A stretch of DNA of 64,000 nucleotides from Myxococcus xanthus (GCF_900106535.1 NZ_FNOH01000007.1:1-64000); one strand, 5' to 3'. Counted from the stretch's first letter, positions 1 to 8,954 are shown. The notes: generated by a model from the sequence alone, not told the origin. Made by a program: numbers and translations.

Positions 1-20
1 ACTCATCCGCCCTTTCTTCC

Positions 21-443
21 GGGCTTCTTCGTCGGGGCGCGGCTTCTACCACCACCGCGTCTCCTGTCAACTCGCTGCGTTGACTGCCGTATTCCGTATT
101 TTCTTACCGACCCACTCAAAGCGGATCCGCGCCAATGCGCGGGCTTCTTCGTGAGATTCAGGGCTTCTACCACCACCGCCCCTGGGATCAACTTTCTGAG
201 TCGAGCCCTCTATTCCTGCTGCTGCTCCGTCGAGGTGCTTGGATCAGCCACCCGTCCGGAGGGGCGCGGCTTCTACCACCGCCGCGTCCAGGGTCAACAA
301 TCCTCATCGACCCTTTTATTCTGCTGTCAGCTCCCCGCCCGGATCTGCGTCGGGCGGGGCGCGGCTTCTATCCCTGCGACGCGCGACCTGTCAACCACCG
401 TTCCGTTCGCTCCCACACATTCGTAGGCAGCGGATCCATCAGG
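21..443. repeat. Imperfect tandem repeat array, four copies, non-coding
   Basis: This 444-base stretch at the window edge has no convincing gene. A 20-base core (GGGGCGCGGCTTCTACCACC) is identical at 34-53 and 261-280. It is degenerate at about 154-174 and at 356-375. The shared GGCTTCTA begins at 41, 162, 269 and 363, so spacing shrinks from 121 to 107 to 94. Each core is followed by a (G/A)TCAAC-type element and then a CTATTC/TTATTC-like pyrimidine-rich segment. GGGCTTCTTCG also occurs twice, at 21 and 141. Copies fall in different reading frames, which argues against a coding repeat. Function is unknown; it could be a structured RNA array, a dispersed repeat family or the 3' region of bioA. 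Confidence 0.7.
333..359 (-). terminator. Hairpin downstream of bioA
   Basis: A perfect 9-base inverted repeat, CCCCGCCCG at 333-341 and CGGGCGGGG at 351-359, encloses a 9-base loop. It lies about 86 bases past the bioA stop in bioA's reading direction and inside the repeat array. There is no strong T run, so termination is inferred from position and stem strength only. Confidence 0.4.
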
Positions 444-444
444 C

Positions 445-1776
445 TCAGCCGCCGGCGACTTCTTGGAGTGACGCTTCCACTCCGGACAGCAGCTCCTCGA
501 GCGCCTCGTCAGAGATAGTCAGTGCCGGCGCGATGTACACGGTGTCTCCCATGGGCCGCAGGTAGAGCCCTCGGCGACGCGCGGCCTCGTACACTCGCCA
601 CCCTCCCCGAGCGAGGTAACCACCACCGCCCAGGTCCACCGCGCCTACCATTCCCACGGCGCGGGGGCGAACCAGGCCCGGAATCGAGGCGGCCATCCGC
701 TCGAAGGCGGCTTTCACGCGGGGGGCCTTTCGAGCCACCTGCCCCATCACATCCTCGTCCCGGTAGACGGCCAGCACTTCCCGGGCGATGGCGGCGCCCA
801 ACGGGTTCCCACAGTACGAGTGCCCGTAATACAGCGCCCGGTTCGACGCCCCGAGGAAGCCGGAGAAGACGCGCTCCGAGGCCAGGGTGGCGCCAAACGG
901 CAGGATTCCTCCCGAGAGGGCCTTCGCCAGACACAGCATGTCCGGCACCACGCCCGCCAGGTCCACCGCGAAGCGTGCGCCCGTGCGCCCCAGCCCCGTG
1001 AAGACCTCGTCGGCGATGAGGAAGGTATCCACCTCGCTCGTGGCCTCACGTACCGCCCGGACGAAGTCTGGCGAGTACATCACCATGCCCGCCGCGCCCT
1101 GCAGCACCGGCTCCAAAATGACGCCCGCAATCACCTCCGGGTGCGCCCGCAGGGTGGACTGGACTTGCTCGAAGGCGCGCGCCCAGCCCCCCTCCTCCGC
1201 TGGAGAGGGGACGTGCACCACGTCGAAGAGCAGCGGGCCGAAGACCTCCCGGAACAGGGGAACGCCCCCCACGCTGGTGGCGCCCATCGTCTCGCCGTGG
1301 AATGCCCCCGACAGCGTGATGAAGCGGGTGCGGCGCGGCTGGCCATTCTGCGCCCAGTACTGGGCCGCCATCTTGATGGCCACCTCCACCGCCGTGCTGC
1401 CGTTGTCGGAATAGAAGACGCGGGACAGCCGCTCGGATGAGGGAAGGCCGGGGCGGTCCGAGCCGGGGGCGATGGCCGCCAGCTCCGACGCCAGCAAGGC
1501 CGCCGGCTCGTGGGTGATGCCCGCCAGGGAGACGTGTGGGAGTGCGGCGGCCTGCTCGGCGAGCGCGCGCATCAAGCGCGGGTGACGGTGGCCCAGCGTG
1601 GACACCCACCAGGAGCCGTTGGCGTCCAGATAGCGCGTGCCGTCCGCGTCATGGAGGTACGCCCCTTCCGAGCGCACCACCACCAGCGGATCCGTCTCCG
1701 CGATGTAGGCCTCCATCGCCGTGTAGGGATGCCAGACGTGCGCCTTGTCCAATCCGACGATGTCCGCCCGCTTCAC
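445..1776 (-). CDS. bioA: Adenosylmethionine-8-amino-7-oxononanoate aminotransferase
   Basis: A PLP-dependent class III aminotransferase of biotin synthesis. It uses S-adenosylmethionine as amino donor to convert 8-amino-7-oxononanoate (KAPA) to 7,8-diaminopelargonate in the cytoplasm. The 443 residues match the usual family length. Visible motifs are WHPYT near residue 15, GAFHGET near 157, the PLP-contacting DEVFTGLGRTG at 256-266, and the Schiff-base lysine (K285) in LAKALSGG. The GTG start at 1776 is preceded by AGGAGAGGAG. No other bio genes lie nearby, so the pathway is split in this genome. The gene is divergent from the desaturase gene. Identification is secure. Confidence 0.93.
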   Translation of the reverse strand: MKRADIVGLDKAHVWHPYTAMEAYIAETDPLVVVRSEGAYLHDADGTRYLDANGSWWVSTLGHRHPRLMRALAEQAAALPHVSLAGITHEPAALLASELAAIAPGSDRPGLPSSERLSRVFYSDNGSTAVEVAIKMAAQYWAQNGQPRRTRFITLSGAFHGETMGATSVGGVPLFREVFGPLLFDVVHVPSPAEEGGWARAFEQVQSTLRAHPEVIAGVILEPVLQGAAGMVMYSPDFVRAVREATSEVDTFLIADEVFTGLGRTGARFAVDLAGVVPDMLCLAKALSGGILPFGATLASERVFSGFLGASNRALYYGHSYCGNPLGAAIAREVLAVYRDEDVMGQVARKAPRVKAAFERMAASIPGLVRPRAVGMVGAVDLGGGGYLARGGWRVYEAARRRGLYLRPMGDTVYIAPALTISDEALEELLSGVEASLQEVAGG

Positions 1777-1843
1777 GCGTGTACTCCTCTCCTGGAGCTC
1801 CGTACCCCTCCGTACCGGAAGAGTGGGCCGCGCCGCCGCGCGT

Positions 1844-1958
1844 CATGTCATGCCACGGCGCGTTCTACTGATGGCCCCCTGAAGCGGAGCGAGCGGGCGT
1901 GTCGCCCCGTGGGGCAGGGCCGCCGCTCTTCCGCCCCGCGTGACGCTGCCATGACATG
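1844..1958. promoter_or_regulatory. Widely spaced inverted repeat between bioA and the desaturase gene
   Basis: CATGTCATG at 1844-1852 is the exact inverse of CATGACATG at 1950-1958, and similarity extends a few bases beyond each arm. The pair lies in the roughly 220-base divergent intergenic region. It could be two half-operators or chance. A related TGCATGACA/TGTCATGCA pair occurs at 15555-15587. Confidence 0.25.
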
Positions 1959-1999
1959 CCCGGTGTTAGCCCGGTTCAGTCACTGACCAGGGAACTCGA

Positions 2000-2794
2000 A
2001 TGGCCGTCCTCATCTTCTTCGTCTCGCACTGGCTGCTCTGCGTGTTCTTCCAGAGCTTCTTCCAGCACCGGTACGCGGCCCACCGCATGTACACCATGGG
2101 GCCGAAGACGGAGCGGGTGATGCACCTGCTCACCTACCTGGTGCAGGGCTCGTCCTACCTGTCACCCAAGGCGTACGCCATCCTCCACCGTGAGCACCAT
2201 GCCTTCTCCGACACAGAGAAGGACCCGCACTCGCCCCACTTCTTCAAGGATGTGGCGCGGATGATGTGGCACACCAAGGCGCGCTACGACGACTACGCGG
2301 CCGGCCGCGGTCAACCCGAGGCCCGCTTCCTGGGCGGCTACCCGGAGTGGCCGCTCGTGGACACCACGCTGCGCACCTCATGGTTCGCCACCCTGGGCTG
2401 GGTGGCCTTCTACTCCGCCTTCTACGTGATGTTCGCCACCTCGCCCTGGCAGTTCCTGCTGCTGCCCCTGCACTTCCTCATGGGCCCGGTGCACGGCGCC
2501 ATCGTCAACTGGTGCGGCCACAAGTACGGCTACCGGAACTTCGACAGCACCGACAAGTCGCGCAACTCCCTGCCCATGGACTTCCTCTGCATGGGGGAGC
2601 TCTTCCAGAACAACCACCATAAGTACGGCAGCAGCCCCAACTTCGCGGCGCGGAAGTTCGAGCTGGACCCCACGTGGCAGGTGATGCGCGTGCTCGCCCT
2701 GCTGCGCATCATCCACATCGCCACCCCGCAGCGCGCAGTCTGGCCGGAGGCCCGCGAGGCCGCACGCACCGGGGGCGCTGCTCGGGCCGCCTGA
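2000..2794 (+). CDS. Membrane fatty acid desaturase
   Basis: A di-iron membrane desaturase of the acyl-CoA/acyl-lipid type, which would introduce a cis double bond into acyl chains at the inner membrane. Histidine boxes are visible: HX4H at residues 23-28 (HRYAAH) and HXXHH at 63-67 (HREHH). The third box reads QNNHH near residue 203, where many family members have HNNHH. Hydrophobic stretches lie at the N-terminus and around residues 125-160, consistent with two membrane hairpins. The 264 residues are short but normal for bacterial forms. Regiospecificity cannot be read from the sequence. Myxobacteria carry several desaturases for their branched and unsaturated lipids. Confidence 0.88.
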   Translation: MAVLIFFVSHWLLCVFFQSFFQHRYAAHRMYTMGPKTERVMHLLTYLVQGSSYLSPKAYAILHREHHAFSDTEKDPHSPHFFKDVARMMWHTKARYDDYAAGRGQPEARFLGGYPEWPLVDTTLRTSWFATLGWVAFYSAFYVMFATSPWQFLLLPLHFLMGPVHGAIVNWCGHKYGYRNFDSTDKSRNSLPMDFLCMGELFQNNHHKYGSSPNFAARKFELDPTWQVMRVLALLRIIHIATPQRAVWPEAREAARTGGAARAA

Positions 2795-2849
2795 CGGGCA
2801 GGCCAGCAACACACGGCGGGCACGTGCGGGGCGCGTTAAGAGTGCCCCC

Positions 2850-4049
2850 GTGCCCGCCGATACCCCGCTCCGTCTCCGCATCCTCGAAGCAGTGACTGAT
2901 GCCCCGGCCGAAGGCTGGGACGCGCTCGTGGGCCCTGACGCCCCGCCCTTTGTCCGGCACGCCTGGCTGGCGGCCATGGAGGAGAGCGGGAGCGCCACCG
3001 AGGAGACGGGCTGGGCGCCGCATCACCTCACGCTGTGGCGTGGCCCCAAGCTGGTGGCCGCCGCGCCCGCGTACCTCAAGTTCCACAGCATGGGTGAGTA
3101 CATCTACGACTTCGGCTGGGCGGATGCCGCCGCCCGCCTCGGAGTCGAGTACTACCCGAAGCTCGTCGTGGGCGGGCCGCTGTCCCCCGCCACCGTCCCC
3201 CGCTTCCTCATCGCCCCGGGCGAGGACGTCCCCGCGCTGCGCCGGGCCCTGCTTGCCGCCGCCGCCGGGAGCGCCCAGGAGGCGGGCTGCTCCTCCGTTC
3301 ACGTCCTGTATCCCACGGGGGACGAGGCGGACTTCCTGGAGGCCGAGGGGCTCGCCCGGCGCATCACCCTTCAGTTCCACTGGAAGAACCCGGGCTACGG
3401 CAGCTACGACGACTACCTGGCGCGCTTTGACTCCAAGCGCCGCAACCAGCTCAAGCGCGAGCGCGGGGCCGCGGCCACCCAGGGCATCTCCCTGCGTACG
3501 GTGCGCGGCGAGGGGCTCTCCCAGGCGCACGCCCGGCGTGCCTACGGCTTCTACACCTCCACCTGCGAGCGTCACGCCTGGGGGCAGATTCAGCTCACCC
3601 CCGACTTCTTCGCGCGGGTCTTTCGCACGATGCCGGGCTCGGTGGAGTTGGTGGAGGCGGTGCGCGGCCAGCAGGTCATCGCCGGCGCCTTCAACCTGGC
3701 CACCCCGGAGCGCCTCTATGGCCGCTACTGGGGCGCCTTCGAGGAGCACCCCTTCCTCCACTTCCACGTCTGCCTGTACCACTCCGTGGAGGACTGCATC
3801 CGGACCGGCCGCAAGGTGTTCGAGCCCGGCGCTGGGGGTGAACACAAGGTGTCTCGGGGCTTCGAGCCCACCGCCGTACACAGCGCCCACCTCATCTTCG
3901 ACAAGACACTGGACGGCGCGGTACGGGGCTTCCTCCGCCGGGAGCACGCACGGCTGGCGCCCGCCGTGGAGGAGGCCGAGCGCATCTGCGGGCTGAAACC
4001 CTGGCCCCTGGCCGCCTCCCCGGGCACCCAAGGGGCCACCGGCACCTGA
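2850..4049 (+). CDS. FemAB/GNAT-like acyltransferase (DUF482-type)
   Basis: A 399-residue soluble protein resembling the DUF482 (peptidogalycan biosynthesis/recognition) branch of the GNAT/FemAB superfamily. Recognisable features are PAYLKFHSMGEYIYDFGWADAA-type sequence around residues 73-90, the conserved segment with YYPKLVVGGPLSP near 102-114, and a basic SKRRNQLKRER segment near 198-208. The C-terminal half carries LYGRYWGAFEEHPFLHFHVCLY, typical of the second acyltransferase lobe. The start is GTG at 2850, 55 bases after the desaturase stop, so the two may be cotranscribed. The substrate is unknown; aminoacylation or acetylation of an envelope precursor is only a family-level guess. Confidence 0.75.
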   Translation: MPADTPLRLRILEAVTDAPAEGWDALVGPDAPPFVRHAWLAAMEESGSATEETGWAPHHLTLWRGPKLVAAAPAYLKFHSMGEYIYDFGWADAAARLGVEYYPKLVVGGPLSPATVPRFLIAPGEDVPALRRALLAAAAGSAQEAGCSSVHVLYPTGDEADFLEAEGLARRITLQFHWKNPGYGSYDDYLARFDSKRRNQLKRERGAAATQGISLRTVRGEGLSQAHARRAYGFYTSTCERHAWGQIQLTPDFFARVFRTMPGSVELVEAVRGQQVIAGAFNLATPERLYGRYWGAFEEHPFLHFHVCLYHSVEDCIRTGRKVFEPGAGGEHKVSRGFEPTAVHSAHLIFDKTLDGAVRGFLRREHARLAPAVEEAERICGLKPWPLAASPGTQGATGT

Positions 4050-4133
4050 ACGCCCCCCGGACTGTCAGCCTGAAGAGGCCTCTCCGCGACTTGAAGTTGT
4101 GAAACCGGGGTGAGCCTCTAGAGTGTCATCGCC

Positions 4134-4820
4134 ATGAAAGCCCCGGAGACGGACGAAGACTTCATCCAGTGGTACGAGGACTGCTGGGCGGACCGCGACG
4201 AAGTCGAGTATCCGAAGATGTTCGGCGCCATTGACGAAGGCGTCTTCACGCTCGACCAGACAGATGCCATCCAAGCGTGGATGGAGAGTGAGCTGGCCCA
4301 GGTCCAGGAAGCGGACCCCAACTGGGGTCCCATGGGCGTGCGCGTCTCCCCGCCCAGCGAGAGCTACCCCTACTGGACCTATGTCACCAGCGGACTGTCC
4401 AACCCCTTCACCGTGGCGCCCGGCGAGGACATCCCCGACGGCGCGCCCAGCGGGCTGGGCTACGAGATGGTCATCCACTCGCCCGAAGAGGCGAAGTGGC
4501 CGGTGTTCCGGCTGCTGGACATGATGGCCTACAACCTCGTGTCCCTGCGCGCCTTCGCCATGGGCCACCGCTACCCGGTGGAAGGCTCCCTGGACGGTGG
4601 CGAGTCCAAGCTGAGCGGCTTCGTGTTCGTCCGGGACCCGTCCCGGCCCGACCACTTCGTGCTCCCCAGCGGCAAGGTGCAACTGCTCACCCTGGTGGGC
4701 GCCACCCGCAACGAGATGGCCTTCGCCCGCTCCAACGGCATGGACAAGCTGATGGCCAAGCTGGTGGCAGCAGGCTCCGGCTACATCACCCAGCCCGACC
4801 GGGAAGAAGTGAAGTTGTAG
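4134..4820 (+). CDS. Suppressor of fused (SUFU) domain protein
   Basis: A 228-residue cytoplasmic protein resembling bacterial SUFU-domain proteins. The supporting pattern is YWTYVTSGLS near residues 82-91, GLGYEMVIHSP near 107-117, a helical W-F-L-L-D-M-M-A-Y segment near 122-133, and a late LLTLVGATRNEMAFA strand-helix. There is no signal peptide or membrane segment. In bacteria this fold is frequently an immunity partner of polymorphic toxins, but no toxin gene flanks it here, so the role is open. It is convergent with the hybrid kinase gene, sharing a terminator-like hairpin with it. Confidence 0.7.
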   Translation: MKAPETDEDFIQWYEDCWADRDEVEYPKMFGAIDEGVFTLDQTDAIQAWMESELAQVQEADPNWGPMGVRVSPPSESYPYWTYVTSGLSNPFTVAPGEDIPDGAPSGLGYEMVIHSPEEAKWPVFRLLDMMAYNLVSLRAFAMGHRYPVEGSLDGGESKLSGFVFVRDPSRPDHFVLPSGKVQLLTLVGATRNEMAFARSNGMDKLMAKLVAAGSGYITQPDREEVKL

Positions 4821-4837
4821 TCACACCGCTTCCGAGT

Positions 4838-4873
4838 CGCGCGCCGGCCGCCCTTCTCAGGGACCGGCGCGCG
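4838..4873. terminator. Bidirectional hairpin between SUFU and kinase genes
   Basis: CGCGCGCCGG at 4838-4847 pairs perfectly with CCGGCGCGCG at 4864-4873 across a 16-base loop. The right arm overlaps the last codons of the convergent kinase gene. Position between two convergent genes suggests termination for both. Confidence 0.5.
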
Positions 4874-6821
4874 GCGGGGCGTCCTCCACCAGCGCGTGCA
4901 GGACGCCCAGCTCGAACGGCTTTTCGATGCGCGGCACCGGCACCGACTGGAGGAAGGTCCGTGCTCGCTCGGAGAAGCCTCCGCCCGTCATGAAGACGAA
5001 GCGCGCGAGCAGCTCCGGCTGACGCGAGGACAGCGCGTCGTACACGTCCATCCCCGTCAGGTCCCCCATCATCAAGTCACAGAAGATGCGGTCGAAGTCC
5101 GCGTCGCGCGCCAGCGTGTCCAACGCCTCGCGCCCGCTGTGGACCACCACCACCTCGTGACGCACGCCGAGGATGCGGCCCAGCACCGAGGCGAGCAGCG
5201 GCTCGTCATCCACCACCAGCACCCGCTTCCGTCCGGGAAGGTCCGTGTCCTCCGCCACCCGCACGGCTGGCGCGTCCGCGTCGGTGGTGGGCAGCCGCAC
5301 CTGGAAGACACTGCCCAGGCCCGGCGCGCTCGATGCCGACAGCTCGCCTCCCATGCCTCGCACCAGGCCCAGGCTGGTGGACAGGCCGAGTCCAGCGCCC
5401 TCCCCCAGGGGACGGGTGGTGAAGAAGGGCTCGAAGGCGCGCTCCAGGACCTCGGGCGCCATGCCGTGGCCGTTGTCCGCCACCTCCACCACCACCGTCG
5501 CGCCGTCCCTCCAGGTGGAGAGCGTCACCTGGTAGCGCGCCACGTCCCCTTCCGGGATGGCCTGCGCGGCGTTGACGAGCAGTTGGAGGAACACCTGCCC
5601 CAGCCGCGTCTCGTGCGCCATCACCGTGGGCACCGGGCCCAGGCGCTTCTCGACGCGGGCCCGGTGGCGCAGGTGCGGCATCGCCATGGAGAGGCCGAAC
5701 TCCAGCGCCGCGTGCACGTCCACGGGCGACAGTTGCGGCTCCTCCGCTCGAGCGAAGATCTGCAAATCACGGACGGTGGTGCGGATGCGCTCGGCGCCTT
5801 CCTTCGCCTCGCGCAGGGCCTCCATCGCCTCGCCCAGCGCGCGGGCCAATGATTCACGCACCGCGCCCTGCGTTGCGAGGGGCTCGAGCTGCTCCAGCGC
5901 GAACTGCAGGTTCCCCACGACGTAGGAGAGCGGGTTGTTGATTTCGTGCCCCACGCCCGCCGCGAGCTGTCCCGCCATGGCCAGCTTCTCCGACTGCACC
6001 AGTCGCTCACGCGCGGCCATGAGTTCGCGGGTGCGCTCGTGGACCAGGGCCTCGGCTTCCAGGCGGCCCGAGTGCTCGCGCGACAGAAGCACGTCCCGCT
6101 CCGCCTCCGCCTGCTTCCTGGCGGTGACGTCCCGCCCGAAAATGGACACGTTGCCGTTGGCGCCCCAGGCGTGCACCTCATGCCAGCGTCCAGGCGTGGC
6201 GCGCCATTCGAAGATGGTGTGGCCCGCGCCGCTCGCGACCCGGCGCAGCTCCCGCTCCATCCGCGTGCCCAGCAACTCCGGGCACGCCTGCCACAGAATC
6301 TGCCGGAAGAGCTGCTCCTGCGAACGCCCGCTGAGGGCCGCGGCCTCGTGGTTCACGAAGGTGATTCGCCAGTCCGCATCCAACGTGAAGAACGCGTCGG
6401 GTGTGGCCTCCAGCATGCTCCGCACCCAGTCCAGGGTTTCGCGGACGCTCTCCTCCAACCGCAGGGCGCTGGTGATGTCACGCAGGCGCAGCAGGACACC
6501 GTCCCGGAGCGGCACCGCCGTTCCCTGAAGCCACACGTCCCCTTCCTGGAAGCTGTCCGCAGCCGGCCGGCCCGCCTCCACCACGTTCCGGAGCAGGTCC
6601 ACCCGGGAGGCCAGACCCGAGCCCGGCATCAGCTCGCGCAGCCGCCGGCCTCTCAGCAACTCCGGAGCGGCGTGCCCCAGTGCGCGCGCACCCGCGGGAT
6701 TCGCCCAGGCCCACTGGAAGTCGACGAGCGCTCCCGCCGCGTCCCGCACGGCGTGCAACACCATGCAGCCCTCAGGCTGGTGCCGCTCCGCTTCCTCGAG
6801 CGCCACCAGCAGCACATCCAT
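4857..6821 (-). CDS. Hybrid sensor histidine kinase with C-terminal receiver
   Basis: A cytoplasmic two-component sensor without membrane segments. From the ATG at 6821 (655 aa) the order is: PAS-like domain about 17-120, second PAS about 132-237, a coiled linker, HisKA with GVGHEINNPL and phospho-accepting His292, HATPase_c with N box (LLVNAAQAI), G1 box (ADNGHGM) and GEGAGLGLS, then a receiver from about 532 with VLVVDDE, phospho-accepting Asp in FCDLMMGD and Lys in IEKPF. An in-frame start at 7055 would overlap the divergent epimerase gene, so a shorter start (6821 or 6932) is preferred. The attached receiver implies a phosphorelay through an unlinked partner. Confidence 0.88.
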   Translation of the reverse strand: MDVLLVALEEAERHQPEGCMVLHAVRDAAGALVDFQWAWANPAGARALGHAAPELLRGRRLRELMPGSGLASRVDLLRNVVEAGRPAADSFQEGDVWLQGTAVPLRDGVLLRLRDITSALRLEESVRETLDWVRSMLEATPDAFFTLDADWRITFVNHEAAALSGRSQEQLFRQILWQACPELLGTRMERELRRVASGAGHTIFEWRATPGRWHEVHAWGANGNVSIFGRDVTARKQAEAERDVLLSREHSGRLEAEALVHERTRELMAARERLVQSEKLAMAGQLAAGVGHEINNPLSYVVGNLQFALEQLEPLATQGAVRESLARALGEAMEALREAKEGAERIRTTVRDLQIFARAEEPQLSPVDVHAALEFGLSMAMPHLRHRARVEKRLGPVPTVMAHETRLGQVFLQLLVNAAQAIPEGDVARYQVTLSTWRDGATVVVEVADNGHGMAPEVLERAFEPFFTTRPLGEGAGLGLSTSLGLVRGMGGELSASSAPGLGSVFQVRLPTTDADAPAVRVAEDTDLPGRKRVLVVDDEPLLASVLGRILGVRHEVVVVHSGREALDTLARDADFDRIFCDLMMGDLTGMDVYDALSSRQPELLARFVFMTGGGFSERARTFLQSVPVPRIEKPFELGVLHALVEDAPPRAGP

Positions 6822-7010
6822 GTCGGGCGCCGGAGCCGCCTGGAATCGGTCGTTCAGAATGGCTCCATGTCGACACGAATACGTGGCCGTCACAAGTACA
6901 CGCGGCAAACATGTATCAGTATCAGTTCCCATGTGTCTGTCGGCCAACCGCCGCTTGACCTGGCTCGCGCGCGCAGGGGACGCCCGGGCGGCTAGGCTCC
7001 TCGGCCGCCC

Positions 7011-8087
7011 ATGACGCCCACCCTCATCACCGCCGTCCACTTCGAGCCGCTGCACCTCCCGCTCACCGAGCCCTTCGCCATCGCCACCGGCGCGCAGTAC
7101 GCCGCGGAGAACGTCCTGGTGCGACTCACCCTGGCGGACGGCTCCGAGGGCCTGGGCGAGGCCGCCCCCTTCCCCGCCGTCAGTGGAGAAACACAGGCCA
7201 GTACGCTGGCCGCCCTGGAACAGGTGCGCGCGGGGCTGGTGGGACGAGACGCTCGCGCGTGGCGGCCCGCCTCCGAGGCGCTGGGGGATTCACTCGCGCT
7301 GGCGCCCTCCGCCCGGTGCGCCGTGGAGACGGCGCTGCTCGATGCGCTGGCTCGGCACTACGGCGTTCCGTTGTACGTGATGCTGGGCGGCGCGCAGTCC
7401 GCGCTGGACATCGACATGACGGTCACCGCGGGAGACGTGGCCCATGCGCGAAAATCCGCGCAGGCAATCCTGGCGCGGGGCATCACCACGCTGAAGGTGA
7501 AGGTCGGGGCGCTGCCGCCCGTCGAGGACGCGGCACGACTGGTGGCCATTCATGAAGTCGCGCCCCAGGCCCGGCTCTTCGCGGATGCCAACGGTGGCTA
7601 TGACGTGGCCGAGGCGCTCGCCTTCTTGAAAGAACTGGCGCGCGCGGACGTCCCCCTGGCCCTCTTCGAACAACCCGTGCCCGCGCATGATGTGGCCGGT
7701 ATGGCGGAGCTCACGCGCCGCTCGCGCGTGCCGGTGTGCGCGGATGAGTCGGCGCGCTCGGCGAAGGACGTGCTGCGACTCATCCGGGAAGGCGCCGCGC
7801 ACGCCATCAACATCAAGACGATGAAGTGCGGCGTCGTCGAGGCACTGACGATGTGGAGCCTCGCTCGCGCAGCGGGCCTGGAGCTCATGGTGGGCGGCAT
7901 GGTGGAGAGCGTGCTGGCCATGTCCGCCTCGGCGCACCTGGCCGCCGGCTTGGGGGGCTTCACCTACGCCGACCTGGATACACCGCTGTTCATCGCGAGC
8001 CACCCCTTCCAAGGCGGCGCCCGATACGCGGGCGCACGGCTGGAGTTGCCAACGGATGCACCCGGGCACGGCGTCACGCTGGCCTGA
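7011..8087 (+). CDS. Dipeptide epimerase (L-Ala-D/L-Glu type)
   Basis: An enolase-superfamily member of the muconate-lactonizing subgroup. Such enzymes epimerise L-Ala-D-Glu from murein peptides so that it can be degraded or recycled. The 358 residues fit the family. Visible catalytic features are the KxK motif (TLKVKVG, near residue 163), metal ligands in ADANGGY (about 191), FEQPV (about 219) and ADES (about 244), and the opposite-face lysine in INIKTMK (about 268). It is divergent from the histidine kinase gene. Substrate preference among dipeptides is not certain from the motif set. Confidence 0.85.
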   Translation: MTPTLITAVHFEPLHLPLTEPFAIATGAQYAAENVLVRLTLADGSEGLGEAAPFPAVSGETQASTLAALEQVRAGLVGRDARAWRPASEALGDSLALAPSARCAVETALLDALARHYGVPLYVMLGGAQSALDIDMTVTAGDVAHARKSAQAILARGITTLKVKVGALPPVEDAARLVAIHEVAPQARLFADANGGYDVAEALAFLKELARADVPLALFEQPVPAHDVAGMAELTRRSRVPVCADESARSAKDVLRLIREGAAHAINIKTMKCGVVEALTMWSLARAAGLELMVGGMVESVLAMSASAHLAAGLGGFTYADLDTPLFIASHPFQGGARYAGARLELPTDAPGHGVTLA

Positions 8088-8319
8088 GCCGCGCTCCGCC
8101 GCACGGGCTGCGGTCCTGCGAACCCGGCCCGCTGCCTCCACCCGCCGGGCCGTCGTTGCCATGAATGGTGGCGATGTGAATCTGGTTCCAGCCCGTATGC
8201 GAATGTGACGCGTTGGCCGCGGGCACATCGTGGAAACCAACGAAGGCGGCGGTGGCCATCCAACCAGCCAGCACCCAACGCGGAAAGCGCTGGCGGGGGG
8301 CGAGCGACTGTTCATCCAT
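8074..8319 (-). CDS. Small putative secreted protein
   Basis: An 81-codon gene. ATG at 8319 is preceded by AGGAG with 7 bases of spacing. The N-terminus is basic, followed by a hydrophobic segment WVLAGWMATAAFVGF and a small-residue stretch (VPAANA) that could be a signal-peptide cleavage site. The mature part would be short and rich in His, Gly and Ser. It overlaps the 3' end of the epimerase gene by 14 bases on the opposite strand. No family is recognised. Confidence 0.5.
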   Translation of the reverse strand: MDEQSLAPRQRFPRWVLAGWMATAAFVGFHDVPAANASHSHTGWNQIHIATIHGNDGPAGGGSGPGSQDRSPCGGARLRPA

Positions 8320-8536
8320 GGGGCGTCTCCTGAGGGGTGCGCTGCGGGTGTCCCGAATGGGACGCGGCGAGGCATTGCAGCGGCTGTGCCGCGTGCCTCC
8401 GCCCCGGAGCGCCACGCCACCGCGTGGCCGGAACCGGTCACCTGACGCATGGAATGACCATGAAGTGGTCACCCGCGAGCGGACTGTGAGGCTTAGCGGG
8501 CCGCTCCTCGTGGGGCATTCGCGCTAGGGTAGGCGC

Positions 8537-8905
8537 ATGACCCTGGCCGTCTGCGTGCGGTGTGGCAACTCGAAGGTGGGCGCGTTCACCCCCTGCACGG
8601 GTTGCGGACTGGCCCCCGCCGCCCACGGCACCGAACGGGAACTCCAGGCACGCAGCCTGCTGCTCACGGAGCGCTACCTGCCTGGGGGTGAGTTGGAGGA
8701 GATAGGCCGGAAGATTCGCAAGGGCGAGCCCGTAACCTACGACGCAGGGCTGCTCGCGCAGATTACCGAGGACCTCCGGACACAGAAGCTGCCCATCGTC
8801 TCGAAGTCATCCCCTGGGTGCTCCGTCGCCTTGTGGGCCGTGGTGGGCGTGCTCCTCGTGCTCGCCGTGGGCTTCCTGCTCATGTCGCGGCTGCGAGGCC
8901 CCTGA
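8537..8905 (+). CDS. Small zinc-ribbon-like protein with C-terminal membrane anchor
   Basis: A 122-residue protein with two CxxC pairs in its first 27 residues (CVRCGN and CTGCG), suggesting a small zinc ribbon. The C-terminus has one hydrophobic segment (ALWAVVGVLLVLAVGFLLM) followed by a short basic tail. This predicts a tail-anchored inner-membrane protein with a cytoplasmic metal-binding head. The family is not recognised and no neighbour indicates a pathway. Confidence 0.7.
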   Translation: MTLAVCVRCGNSKVGAFTPCTGCGLAPAAHGTERELQARSLLLTERYLPGGELEEIGRKIRKGEPVTYDAGLLAQITEDLRTQKLPIVSKSSPGCSVALWAVVGVLLVLAVGFLLMSRLRGP

Positions 8906-8954
8906 GCGCACTGGGACAGCGTCGGCCGCAGGGGCCGGTTAGTGAAGCAGTTCC

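Noticed and set aside
135..565. Overlapping plus-strand open frames in the repeat region
   Set aside because: The repeats fall in different frames, composition is Ser/Arg/Cys-biased as in GC-rich shadows, and part lies opposite bioA.
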